Assembly: GCA_030654805.1 (NCBI GenBank)
Contig: JAURWR010000090.1
Span: 1-63,221, forward strand
Direction: 5' to 3'
DNA: 63,221 bases
From: Burkholderiaceae bacterium
Lineage (GTDB): Bacteria > Pseudomonadota > Gammaproteobacteria > Burkholderiales > Burkholderiaceae_C
The position numbers were made by a program, and so were the translations under genes. Every line of letters begins with the position of its first letter. Positions within the stretch are counted from its first letter, which is position 1. The notes beneath the pieces were generated by a model. It did no database searches and was not told the origin of the DNA. It worked only from the letters and a program-made list of their open reading frames with translations. This document shows positions 55,351 to 62,884 of the stretch, piece after piece.

Positions 55351-55778
55351 CCCACGCACCTCCCTCGCGGGTGCTGGCGCTCGGCGAGCTGGTCGAGGGC
55401 TTGCAAGCCTGCGTCGATTTCTCGGTCACGGCGACGCAGATGCAGCAGTTCGCTGAACTCTCCGGCGACTTCAATCCACTGCATACCGACGACGAGTTCG
55501 CCCGCGCCAAGGGCTTCGACGGCGCCGTCGTGTACGGCGCGCTGATGGTGGCCAAGGTGTCGCAGCTGATCGGCATGCAATTGCCCGGGCGCGACAGCGT
55601 GTGGGCCAGCGTCGCGCTCGACTTCCGCAAGCCGCTCTATGTCGGGCAGGCCGCACAGGTCGAAGGCGTGGTCACGGAGGTGTCGGAGTCGACCGGGATG
55701 GTGGTGCTCAAGGTCACGGTTCGCGCCGCTGGCAAGGTGCTCGCCAAAGGCACGGCGGAGGTGGTCGTTGGACGTTGA
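55347..55778 (+). CDS. MaoC-like (R)-specific enoyl hydratase
   Basis: The 143-residue protein has a hot-dog fold with the hydratase 2 motif AELSGDFNPLHTDDEFA, including catalytic Asp41 and His46. Such enzymes add water to trans-2-enoyl thioesters to give (R)-3-hydroxyacyl thioesters, or the reverse. Here it may act on a thioester bound to the neighbouring carrier protein. Start and stop overlap or abut the flanking genes. Confidence 0.9.
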   Translation: MTHAPPSRVLALGELVEGLQACVDFSVTATQMQQFAELSGDFNPLHTDDEFARAKGFDGAVVYGALMVAKVSQLIGMQLPGRDSVWASVALDFRKPLYVGQAAQVEGVVTEVSESTGMVVLKVTVRAAGKVLAKGTAEVVVGR

Positions 55779-55785
55779 CCTGAGC

Positions 55786-56469
55786 ATGGCGCGGCCCGCC
55801 GCCGAAAGATGGTTCCTGGTCTCCGGTGGCTCAGGCGGCATCGGAGCCGCCGTGTGCGATCAGCTCGCTGCGCGCGGCTTCACCCCCGTCGTGGGTTACC
55901 ACCGCAACGCGGCCGGGGCCGAGTCCGTCGCACAACGAACCGGTGGCCACACGCTGGCGCTCGACCTCGGCGACGAAGCCTCCATCCTGGCGGCGGTGGC
56001 GCACCTCGAAACCGCACCGATGCTCTGCGGCGTAGTGCTCGCCGGTTCGCCGCCGCTCTCGCTGGTGCCGTTCGGCAAGATCACCGCCGACGAGATGCAG
56101 CAGCAGTGGCAGGTCAACGTGCTGGGCCCGCAGCGACTGCTCGCCGAGCTGGTTCGACGTTGTTTTCGAAAACACAAGCAAGGATCGGTGGTGGGCGTGC
56201 TGACACGTGCCATGGGCGACGGCATCGCTGGCGCCGCCTCGGGCATGGGGGCGTATGTGATCGCCAAGCACGGCATGGCCGGCATGCTGGCCATGCTCGC
56301 TGCCGACTACCCCTGGCTGCGCGTGGGAGCCGTGAAACCCGGCTACACGGAAACACGCATGCTGGCTGCTTTCGATGAGCGCTTTCTCGCCATGCAGCGC
56401 GAGAAAGCCCCGTTCCAGACGCCCGAGCAGGTGGCGTCGCTGATTCTCGAGGAGGCCCTCGGCTCATGA
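55786..56469 (+). CDS. SDR-family oxidoreductase
   Basis: The 227-residue protein begins with a cofactor-binding Rossmann motif WFLVSGGSGGIGAAV (residues 9-23). The active-site Tyr157 and Lys161 are in AYVIAKHG and Asn111 in VNVLG. The Ser usually found 12-13 residues before the Tyr is missing: Gly144/Asp145 are there, and the nearest candidates are Thr140 and Ser152. It may still reduce or oxidise a carrier-bound acyl group, but activity should not be taken for granted. ATG at 55786 was chosen; a TTG at 55768 is possible. It overlaps the FkbH-like gene by 4 bp. Confidence 0.85.
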   Translation: MARPAAERWFLVSGGSGGIGAAVCDQLAARGFTPVVGYHRNAAGAESVAQRTGGHTLALDLGDEASILAAVAHLETAPMLCGVVLAGSPPLSLVPFGKITADEMQQQWQVNVLGPQRLLAELVRRCFRKHKQGSVVGVLTRAMGDGIAGAASGMGAYVIAKHGMAGMLAMLAADYPWLRVGAVKPGYTETRMLAAFDERFLAMQREKAPFQTPEQVASLILEEALGS

Positions 56470-58406
56470 GCAACGCTCTCTATTCGCAACTCGCATGGCT
56501 GCCCGCGGCACCCGATGATTTCTCCGCCTCGTGCCGCCACTTGCTGAGCGAACCAACCGAGCTGGGCACGCGCCTGCAGCGTCTGGCCAACCACGCGCTG
56601 GACGAGAACCAGCTGAACCGCCTGGCCAAGGTGATCGACAAGGCACGCGAGGCCGGCCACTCGCTCGCGCCGCTGACGCCGTTTCGCATCGGCCTCATCA
56701 GCAACGCGACCTCGCACTTCATCGTGCCAGCGCTCGTTGCCAGCGCCGCCCGCCACGGCATCGCGCTGGAATGCATCGAGGCCGACTACGACCAGGTGAT
56801 GCAGGCCGCGTTGTCACCCGATTCACCGATCCACCGGGCGCAATGCGACGCCGTGCTCGTGGCCGTCGACCACCGCGGCCTGCCGCTGGCCGCCACGCCG
56901 GGGGATGCACAGGCGGCGCAGGCCGCCGTGGAGGCGGCACTCGGCCACCTGAACATGATCCGCAACGGCCTGCGCAGCCACAGCAAGGCGATCTGCATCG
57001 TGCAGACGCTGCCGCGGCCCGTGGAATCGTCGTTCGGCAGCTTCGATTTCGTGCTGCCGGGCACGCCGCGTCAACTGATCGACGAGGTCAATCGCGGCAT
57101 CGCGCTGAGCGTGGCCGGCACCGAAGACCTGCTGCTCGATGTGGCCCACATCGCCGAGACGGTGGGGCTGGCCGACTGGCACGACACGACGCTGTGGAAC
57201 ATGGCGAAACTGCCGTTCGCCAGCGCCTTCCTGCCGCTCTATGCGGACCATGTGTGCCGCCTGATCGCGGCCGTGCGCGGCAAGAGCCGCAAGTGCCTGA
57301 TCCTGGACCTCGACAACACGCTGTGGGGCGGTGTGATCGGCGACGACGGCCTCGAAGGCATCGTCATCGGCCAGGGCGATGCCACCGGTGAAGCGCACCT
57401 GCAGGTTCAGCGCACCGCCCTCGCGCTGCGTGACCGCGGCGTGGTGCTGGCTGTGTCGTCGAAGAACACCGACGAGATCGCGCGCCAGCCGTTTCGCAAA
57501 CACCCCGAGATGCTGCTGCGCGAAGACCACATCGCGGTCTTCCAGGCCAACTGGAACGACAAGGCGACCAACATCAAGGCGATCGCCGAGGAGTTGTCGC
57601 TCGGCCTCGACGCGATGGTGTTCCTCGATGACAACCCGGTCGAGCGGGGTCTGGTGCGTCGGATGCTTCCGCAGGTGGCCGTGCCCGAATTGCCCGACAA
57701 CGCGGCGCTCTACGCCCGCACGCTGCTGGCGGCGGGCTACTTCGAGGCCATCGCGTTTTCCGGCGAAGACCGGCAGCGCGCCGAGTTCTACCAGGACAAC
57801 GCGCGCCGCGTAACGCTGCAGAAACAGGCGGGTGACGTCGATGCGTACCTGGTGTCGCTGAACATGCAGATGACGCTGCAACCCTTCGACGACACCGGGC
57901 GCGCGCGCATCGCGCAGCTCATCAACAAGTCGAACCAGTTCAACCTGACGACACGGCGCTACACCGAGGCCGATGTGGCGGCGGCACAAAGCGATGCCGA
58001 GGTCTTCACATTGCAGGTCCGGCTGGCTGACACCTTCGGCGACAACGGCATGATCAGCGTGCTGATCTGCCGCCGCCAGGGCGACGACTGGCACATCGAC
58101 ACCTGGCTGATGAGTTGCCGCGTGCTGGGCCGCAAGGTGGAAGTCGCCGTGCTGCAAGAGCTGATCGCTCAGGCCGGCGCGCGGGGTGTGCAGCGGCTGA
58201 TCGGCAACTACCTGCCGACCGAGAAGAACAAGCTGGTCGAGGAGCACTACGCCAAGCTCGGCTTCACGCTGCTGGAGACGCTGGACGCGGGCGGCACGGT
58301 GTGGGAGTTGCGCGTCGACGGCGCCGCGTCGGCAGCGCTGCCGATCGCGATTCAGCGGATCGGTTTCGCGTCGACCGCCGAGACTTTGGACGCGGCGCAT
58401 TCTTGA
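56466..58406 (+). CDS. FkbH-like HAD-family acyl-carrier loading enzyme
   Basis: The 646-residue protein has three parts. An N-terminal SGNH/flavodoxin-like region (to about residue 250) is followed by a HAD domain with LILDLDNTLWGGVIGDDG (Asp281 and Asp283), AVSSKNTDEIA and MVFLDDNPVERGLV. A GNAT-like C-terminal region contains NKSNQFNLTTRRYTEADV and DTFGDNGMISVLI. FkbH enzymes dephosphorylate 1,3-bisphosphoglycerate and load a glyceryl group onto a carrier protein; the same architecture here, next to an ACP gene, suggests the same or a related acyl. Its 3' end overlaps the convergent glycosyltransferase gene by 55 bp. Confidence 0.92.
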   Translation: MSNALYSQLAWLPAAPDDFSASCRHLLSEPTELGTRLQRLANHALDENQLNRLAKVIDKAREAGHSLAPLTPFRIGLISNATSHFIVPALVASAARHGIALECIEADYDQVMQAALSPDSPIHRAQCDAVLVAVDHRGLPLAATPGDAQAAQAAVEAALGHLNMIRNGLRSHSKAICIVQTLPRPVESSFGSFDFVLPGTPRQLIDEVNRGIALSVAGTEDLLLDVAHIAETVGLADWHDTTLWNMAKLPFASAFLPLYADHVCRLIAAVRGKSRKCLILDLDNTLWGGVIGDDGLEGIVIGQGDATGEAHLQVQRTALALRDRGVVLAVSSKNTDEIARQPFRKHPEMLLREDHIAVFQANWNDKATNIKAIAEELSLGLDAMVFLDDNPVERGLVRRMLPQVAVPELPDNAALYARTLLAAGYFEAIAFSGEDRQRAEFYQDNARRVTLQKQAGDVDAYLVSLNMQMTLQPFDDTGRARIAQLINKSNQFNLTTRRYTEADVAAAQSDAEVFTLQVRLADTFGDNGMISVLICRRQGDDWHIDTWLMSCRVLGRKVEVAVLQELIAQAGARGVQRLIGNYLPTEKNKLVEEHYAKLGFTLLETLDAGGTVWELRVDGAASAALPIAIQRIGFASTAETLDAAHS

Positions 58407-59623
58407 AAATTCGCCGAGGCGTGTTTCAGCAAGACCTGCCACTTCCGTTGCAAAACCGGGTGGGAAAAGTTCAGCCGGACGAAGCCGCGAGCGGCCGTTC
58501 CGAGACGATGGCAGGCGTCCGCATCGTTGGTCAACCGCTGAATGGCCCTGGCGAACTCGCCGGGTGTTTGCGTCACGATGCACTCGGTGCCAGGCGTGAT
58601 GCCCAGCCCCGCCACGGCCTGCTCGGTGGCGATGACGGCCAGACCGTTCGCCATGGCCTCCAGCACTTTGGTCTTGATGCCGCCTTCAGCCACGATCGGC
58701 GCCACGAAGACCGCGTACCGACCGAGGGTCGAGACCAGGTCATCGACGTAGCCGAGATAGACCGTGCGTCCGAACGGGTCCCGGGGCCGCAGCGCGACCG
58801 GCGCGTTTCCGACGACGTGCAGCGCAATGGCGCAGCCTGAACGTTCCAGCTCCGGCGCGATGTGCTCCAGGTAGTGCGTGACCGCGTCCAGGTTGAGCTG
58901 GTAGTCCAGCCCGCCGACGAAAGCCACGGCATGCGTGTGGCGGCCGGCGTGATCGATGCGCGCGGCATCGGCGATGTCGATGCCCATCGCCGTGTCGTGC
59001 ACCACGCGCCCCAATCGACGGGCCAGCTGGGCGGCCTCGATCGACGACACCAGCGTGACCGCATCGGCCCGCATGCCGTAGTGAACTTCTTGTGAGGCAA
59101 TTCGGCGCGCCTCGACACGCAGGAGACGGTGCGCGGCCCACGCGGCCAGACGGCGCAGCGGTGCCGGCAGCCGCTGCGAGAAATAGCCCAGCAGGTTGTG
59201 GCCTCGACCGGCTGCGGCAAGCGCCGCGTAGCGGTCGGAGAGCAGGTCGTCCAGATCGAGGATCCACGGCACGCGCAACCGGGCACAGAACTGCGCGGTG
59301 CGGATCATGTCGGCCACCACGACGTCGTATCGACCGCTGACCACCAGGTCGGCAATCCGCTGCTGTGCGGGCCGGCTCCAGTAGAGGCACTCGTTCAGAC
59401 TTTTTCGGCCCAGCAGGAAATGCCGGACGAGATTGGCGCCGACCTGCACGACACCCGGCCCCGGGATCGGGATGCCGCTGCTGCCGAGACCCGGTGAGCC
59501 GATCACCGCGATGTCGACCTGGTGCCCCAACGCTGTGCAGCTGCGCATGATCGTGCGGAGAACGAGCTTGCGCCCGGTCTGCGGGTCGTCGACATCGCGA
59601 GTCGCGACCAGGAGGACCTTCAC
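58352..59623 (-). CDS. Glycosyltransferase (GT-B), convergent to the FkbH-like gene
   Basis: A 423-residue protein from a GTG at 59623, whose first strand KVLLVATRDVDDPQTGRKLVLRTIM is typical of this group. The donor domain has AVAFVGGLDYQLNLDAVTHYLEHIAPEL and VFVAPIVAEGGIKTKVLEAMANGLAVIATEQAVAGLG. GTG is chosen because the upstream part of the longer reading has no similarity; the ribosome binding site is weak. Its last 55 bp overlap the end of the FkbH-like gene on the other strand. Confidence 0.86.
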   Translation of the reverse strand: MKVLLVATRDVDDPQTGRKLVLRTIMRSCTALGHQVDIAVIGSPGLGSSGIPIPGPGVVQVGANLVRHFLLGRKSLNECLYWSRPAQQRIADLVVSGRYDVVVADMIRTAQFCARLRVPWILDLDDLLSDRYAALAAAGRGHNLLGYFSQRLPAPLRRLAAWAAHRLLRVEARRIASQEVHYGMRADAVTLVSSIEAAQLARRLGRVVHDTAMGIDIADAARIDHAGRHTHAVAFVGGLDYQLNLDAVTHYLEHIAPELERSGCAIALHVVGNAPVALRPRDPFGRTVYLGYVDDLVSTLGRYAVFVAPIVAEGGIKTKVLEAMANGLAVIATEQAVAGLGITPGTECIVTQTPGEFARAIQRLTNDADACHRLGTAARGFVRLNFSHPVLQRKWQVLLKHASANFQECAASKVSAVDAKPIR

Positions 59624-60040
59624 GCGGCGGGACCGCGTGGCGAACGCCGACAAGAGTGCACGAATGTTCCGATCAAAAACGAGCCCCGCAACGACCGAGT
59701 CTGCCCCAACCGCGGCCCGCGCGACGCGCTGTTCAGCGCTTGCGCAAGGCGATCGCCGACGTGCTGGGTCGAGCTTCGCTGCGAATGCAGCATGAACTGC
59801 AAGCAATTGACGCGCCCCATCGCCGCACATGCCACGCGTGGCAAGCACAGATCACGGCCGCTGCGTGAAGTGCCCCCTCAGATATCCATTCGAAAAATGT
59901 GTCAACACGACTAACACGTAAGCACATGCAAGGGGATGAGCCTGACACATAAAAACAGTGCAAAACTTCTCATGACGCACCGCAACATTTGTGGAACGCA
60001 TGTTGCTCGTACGGTGTAAGCCGCAATCTGGGAGATCGAA
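59624..60040. other. 417-bp divergent intergenic region
   Basis: No credible gene. It holds the promoters of the glycosyltransferase (minus) and the sugar-phosphate transferase (plus). Part of it, from about 59890 on, is more AT-rich than the coding DNA. An inverted repeat at 59982-60006 is described separately. Confidence 0.5.
59982..60006. promoter_or_regulatory. Inverted repeat, possible operator
   Basis: GCAACAT and ATGTTGC are perfect 7-bp arms separated by 11 bp, 34 bp upstream of the sugar-transferase ATG. The size fits a dimeric repressor or activator site. TTGTGG within the spacer could be a -35 element, but no good -10 was seen at 17 bp. Confidence 0.4.
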
Positions 60041-60718
60041 ATGTTTGCTGCTGGTGCTTCCTCAAGTGACTCACTGTCGTTGCTGCGCCCATCACATCGG
60101 GCCGGCAACGTCAGCGCCGTTTATGCCGCTGTCAACAAGCTGGTCGCGCTGCTGCTCTTGTGTCTCTTCGCCCCGTTGATGCTGGTGATCGCGTTGCTGA
60201 TCGCCCATCGGGACGGAATGCCCATCTTCTTTGGCCACTACCGGGTCGGAGTGACTGGGAAACTGTTTCGATGCCTGAAATTTCGCACCATGTACCGCGA
60301 CTCCTCTCAAATGCTGGCCGACCTGTTGCGAGACGACCCGGCAGCGCGCGCAGAGTGGGCGCGTGACCACAAGCTCGGCAACGATCCGCGCATCACTCCG
60401 GTGGGAAATTTCCTGCGCCGCACCAGCCTGGACGAGTTGCCGCAACTGATCAATGTCGTGCGCGGCGAAATGATGCTCGTCGGTCCACGCCCGATCACCG
60501 TCGGAGAGCTGTGCCGATACGGCCGCGTTCGTTGGGACTACCTGAGCGTGCTGCCGGGCATGACCGGTCTGTGGCAGGTCAGTGGACGCAGCGAAACAAC
60601 TTATGAAGAACGGGTCGCGCTCGATCTCCAGTACGTGGAGAAGCGATCGGTGTGGATGGACGTCATGATCTTGCTGAAGACCGTCAAGGTGGTTCTGGTG
60701 CGAGACGGCTCTCGGTGA
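60041..60718 (+). CDS. Monotopic sugar-1-phosphate transferase
   Basis: The 225-residue protein has one hydrophobic segment (about residues 35-55) and the catalytic core of bacterial sugar transferases: YRVGVTGKLFRCLKFRTMYRDS, DPRITPVGNFLRRTSLDELPQLINVVRGEMMLVGPRPI and GMTGLWQVSGRS. It should transfer hexose-1-phosphate to undecaprenyl phosphate and begin the second polysaccharide. Compared with the enzyme at 27568-28968 it lacks the N-terminal membrane and CoA-binding-like domains. ATG at 60041 follows GGGAGATCGA. The two initiating enzymes support two distinct glycans. Confidence 0.93.
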   Translation: MFAAGASSSDSLSLLRPSHRAGNVSAVYAAVNKLVALLLLCLFAPLMLVIALLIAHRDGMPIFFGHYRVGVTGKLFRCLKFRTMYRDSSQMLADLLRDDPAARAEWARDHKLGNDPRITPVGNFLRRTSLDELPQLINVVRGEMMLVGPRPITVGELCRYGRVRWDYLSVLPGMTGLWQVSGRSETTYEERVALDLQYVEKRSVWMDVMILLKTVKVVLVRDGSR

Positions 60719-60758
60719 AGTTGATTCACTCGATATTGAATTTCGAGCAGCGACTTCG

Positions 60759-61907
60759 GTGAAAGTCTCTCGCCCTGTCGATCACCATGTCGTGCACCTC
60801 GTCGGGGCGGTGAACGACACGGTGTTCTCTTTGCTGGGTGCGATGACCCAGGTGCAGGCGGAACTCGGGGTCGATCAGACCGTCATCCTGGTCGATGAGC
60901 CTGCGCAGAGATATCTGCTCCCGCGGTTTCACCCTTCCATCCGTCTGGTGCTGATATCCGCCCAGCTGGGGCCGCTGCGGCGCATCCGACGATCGCTGCG
61001 ATGCCTGTTGGAGGTGGTGAACAGCCAACCCACTCGTGCGCTGCACCTGCACGGGTTCATTCCGAGTCTGGTGGGCACTTACGCAGCGCGGTTTCATGGC
61101 CTGTCGCAGACGCTCTATTTTTCGCCGCACGGTTCGCGTTTGCTGAAACCCATCGCCGCAGTCAGCGCGTTGACCCGTCTGGCGTTCAAGTCAGTGGCCC
61201 GACTGTCGGATCAACGCACCATTGCGAACTCTGCCTTCGATGCCAGTGCACTGGTGAGCGTCACCAACGAAAAAGTCCAGATCGTCGAGAGCCCGGTGGA
61301 CTCCGTGTTCTTTGCAGCCACGCGCCACGAGGTGCGCCGTCCGCTGTTGACGACAGTCAGTCGGAATCGCAATCACGAGGCGGCGGCCATGTTTGCGCAA
61401 CTCGCCGTGCTGCTCAGCGAAGAGTCGCTGCAAGTGAGCTGCAATTGGCTGGGCACAGCCGACGCGGATTCACTGGCTCGCCTGTCCGCTGCCAACGTGG
61501 CCGTATTCGACATCACCGATGCGGCCGAGCGCGCCAGCCGCCTGTCGTCTGCCTGGGTGTATGTGGCTTTTGTCGGCGAACTGGGCTTCCCGCTGTTCCT
61601 GGCCGAAGCCATGGCGGCGGGTCTGCCCTGTGTCGTCTGGGACACGCCGTACCACCGGGACGTGATCGAAGATGGTCGAACCGGCTATTGCTGCACCTCC
61701 TACCCGCAGTTGCTGGCCTGCGTCGCACGACTGATCGACTCGCCCGAAGAGCGGCAGCGGCTCGGTTCAGCAGCCCGTGAAGAAGCTCACCGTCGATTCA
61801 ACAGCAAGACGTTTCGCGATGCGTTTCTCGCGGCTTATCAAGCCACACCACCGAGGCTGGAAGCCATCGCCCAGTCGAATCAGCCCTTGGGAAAACCTTC
61901 CCTCTGA
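60759..61907 (+). CDS. Family 4 glycosyltransferase
   Basis: The 382-residue GT-B protein has VVHLVGAVNDTVFSLLGAMTQVQAELG at the start and, in the donor domain, the block AAERASRLSSAWVYVAFVGELGFPLFLAEAMAAGLPCVVWDTPYHRD (EX7E-like). The GTG at 60759 is used; no strong ribosome binding site is visible and an earlier start is not excluded. It probably follows the sugar-phosphate transferase in the first steps of the repeat. Its 3' end overlaps eutC by 28 bp on the other strand. Confidence 0.82.
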   Translation: MKVSRPVDHHVVHLVGAVNDTVFSLLGAMTQVQAELGVDQTVILVDEPAQRYLLPRFHPSIRLVLISAQLGPLRRIRRSLRCLLEVVNSQPTRALHLHGFIPSLVGTYAARFHGLSQTLYFSPHGSRLLKPIAAVSALTRLAFKSVARLSDQRTIANSAFDASALVSVTNEKVQIVESPVDSVFFAATRHEVRRPLLTTVSRNRNHEAAAMFAQLAVLLSEESLQVSCNWLGTADADSLARLSAANVAVFDITDAAERASRLSSAWVYVAFVGELGFPLFLAEAMAAGLPCVVWDTPYHRDVIEDGRTGYCCTSYPQLLACVARLIDSPEERQRLGSAAREEAHRRFNSKTFRDAFLAAYQATPPRLEAIAQSNQPLGKPSL

Positions 61908-62860
61908 TTCAGAGTCCTGAGAGCCGCTGGCATCGATGGGCGTGAGGGGTTGCCCGGAATGCAAGCAGGTCCATGCTCTCCGAGCAAGAAGTTCGGCCGC
62001 GTCTCGATCACCTCGCCAGCGGCACCACTTTCGTCCTTGAGTGCCACCCCGGTGAGCTGACGGCTGCGTGCCTGTTCCAGCAGGTAGACGAGACGTTGCG
62101 CGGCAGCGTGGTAGCCCAGGCCTTCGGGACGCACGTTCGAGATGCAGTTGCGCTCGGCGTCGTTGCGGCCCGGGCGCGGCGCCCACGTCAGGTACAGGCC
62201 CAGGCTGTCGGGGGAGCTGAGGCCCGGGCGCTCGCCGATCAGCACCACGACGAGCTGGCTGTCGAGCAGTTCGCCGATGTCGTCGCCGATCGCCACGCGC
62301 CCCTGTTCGACCACCGCGACCGGCGCAATCGTCCAGCGCGGTGTGCGACTGCCCTCGGGTCCGTTCAGCAGCGCCAGCACCTCGGACAGCAACGGTGCCG
62401 CATGGCGTTGCACCGCGAGTGCCGACAGGCCATCGACCACCGCGAACGCGAGGTCATGCAAAGCAAGGCCCTGCCCTCGCCGTTGCGAGCGCAGCGCTTC
62501 GAGCCGCTGGCGCGACGCGGCGCCGAGCTGGCGTCCCAGATCGGGGCGCTGCAAATAGTTCGCCCGCGTCGCCGCCGCGCTGTGCAGCGGCACCGTCGCC
62601 AGACCCAGCGCCTCGATGTCGGCGCACAGCGTCTGCACCTCCAGCGGGCGGTGCACGGCATCGCGCGCCTGGGCATGGGCCAGTTGAAAGTCGAGTTGAG
62701 CCGCCGTGGGGAGGCTGACGCCGGTGCGGCCGAGTCCGATGCGTGCCGGAGTGAATCGCTTCAGCACGCTCCACGGATTGGCAACCACCGATGTTTCGGC
62801 AGCCGTGACCGCCCGAGCGATCGTCGTGTCGCAAGGCAGGGCCTTCGGGTCGATGGGCAT
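61880..62860 (-). CDS. eutC: Ethanolamine ammonia-lyase small subunit
   Basis: The 326-residue protein matches the adenosylcobalamin-dependent ammonia-lyase light chain. Visible are RIGLGRTGVSLPTAAQLDFQLAHAQARDAVH, LALHDLAFAVVDGLSALAVQRHA, IGDDIGELLDSQLVVVLIGERPGLSSPDSLGLYLTWAPRPGRNDAERNCISNVRPEGLGYHAAAQRL (the core cobalamin-binding part). With EutB it converts ethanolamine to acetaldehyde and ammonia. The gene follows eutB by 24 bp. No microcompartment genes are in view. It is not part of the polysaccharide loci. Confidence 0.96.
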   Translation of the reverse strand: MPIDPKALPCDTTIARAVTAAETSVVANPWSVLKRFTPARIGLGRTGVSLPTAAQLDFQLAHAQARDAVHRPLEVQTLCADIEALGLATVPLHSAAATRANYLQRPDLGRQLGAASRQRLEALRSQRRGQGLALHDLAFAVVDGLSALAVQRHAAPLLSEVLALLNGPEGSRTPRWTIAPVAVVEQGRVAIGDDIGELLDSQLVVVLIGERPGLSSPDSLGLYLTWAPRPGRNDAERNCISNVRPEGLGYHAAAQRLVYLLEQARSRQLTGVALKDESGAAGEVIETRPNFLLGEHGPACIPGNPSRPSMPAALRTLNQREGFPKG

Positions 62861-62884
62861 CGCATCAGGCTCTGGTGGACGATC

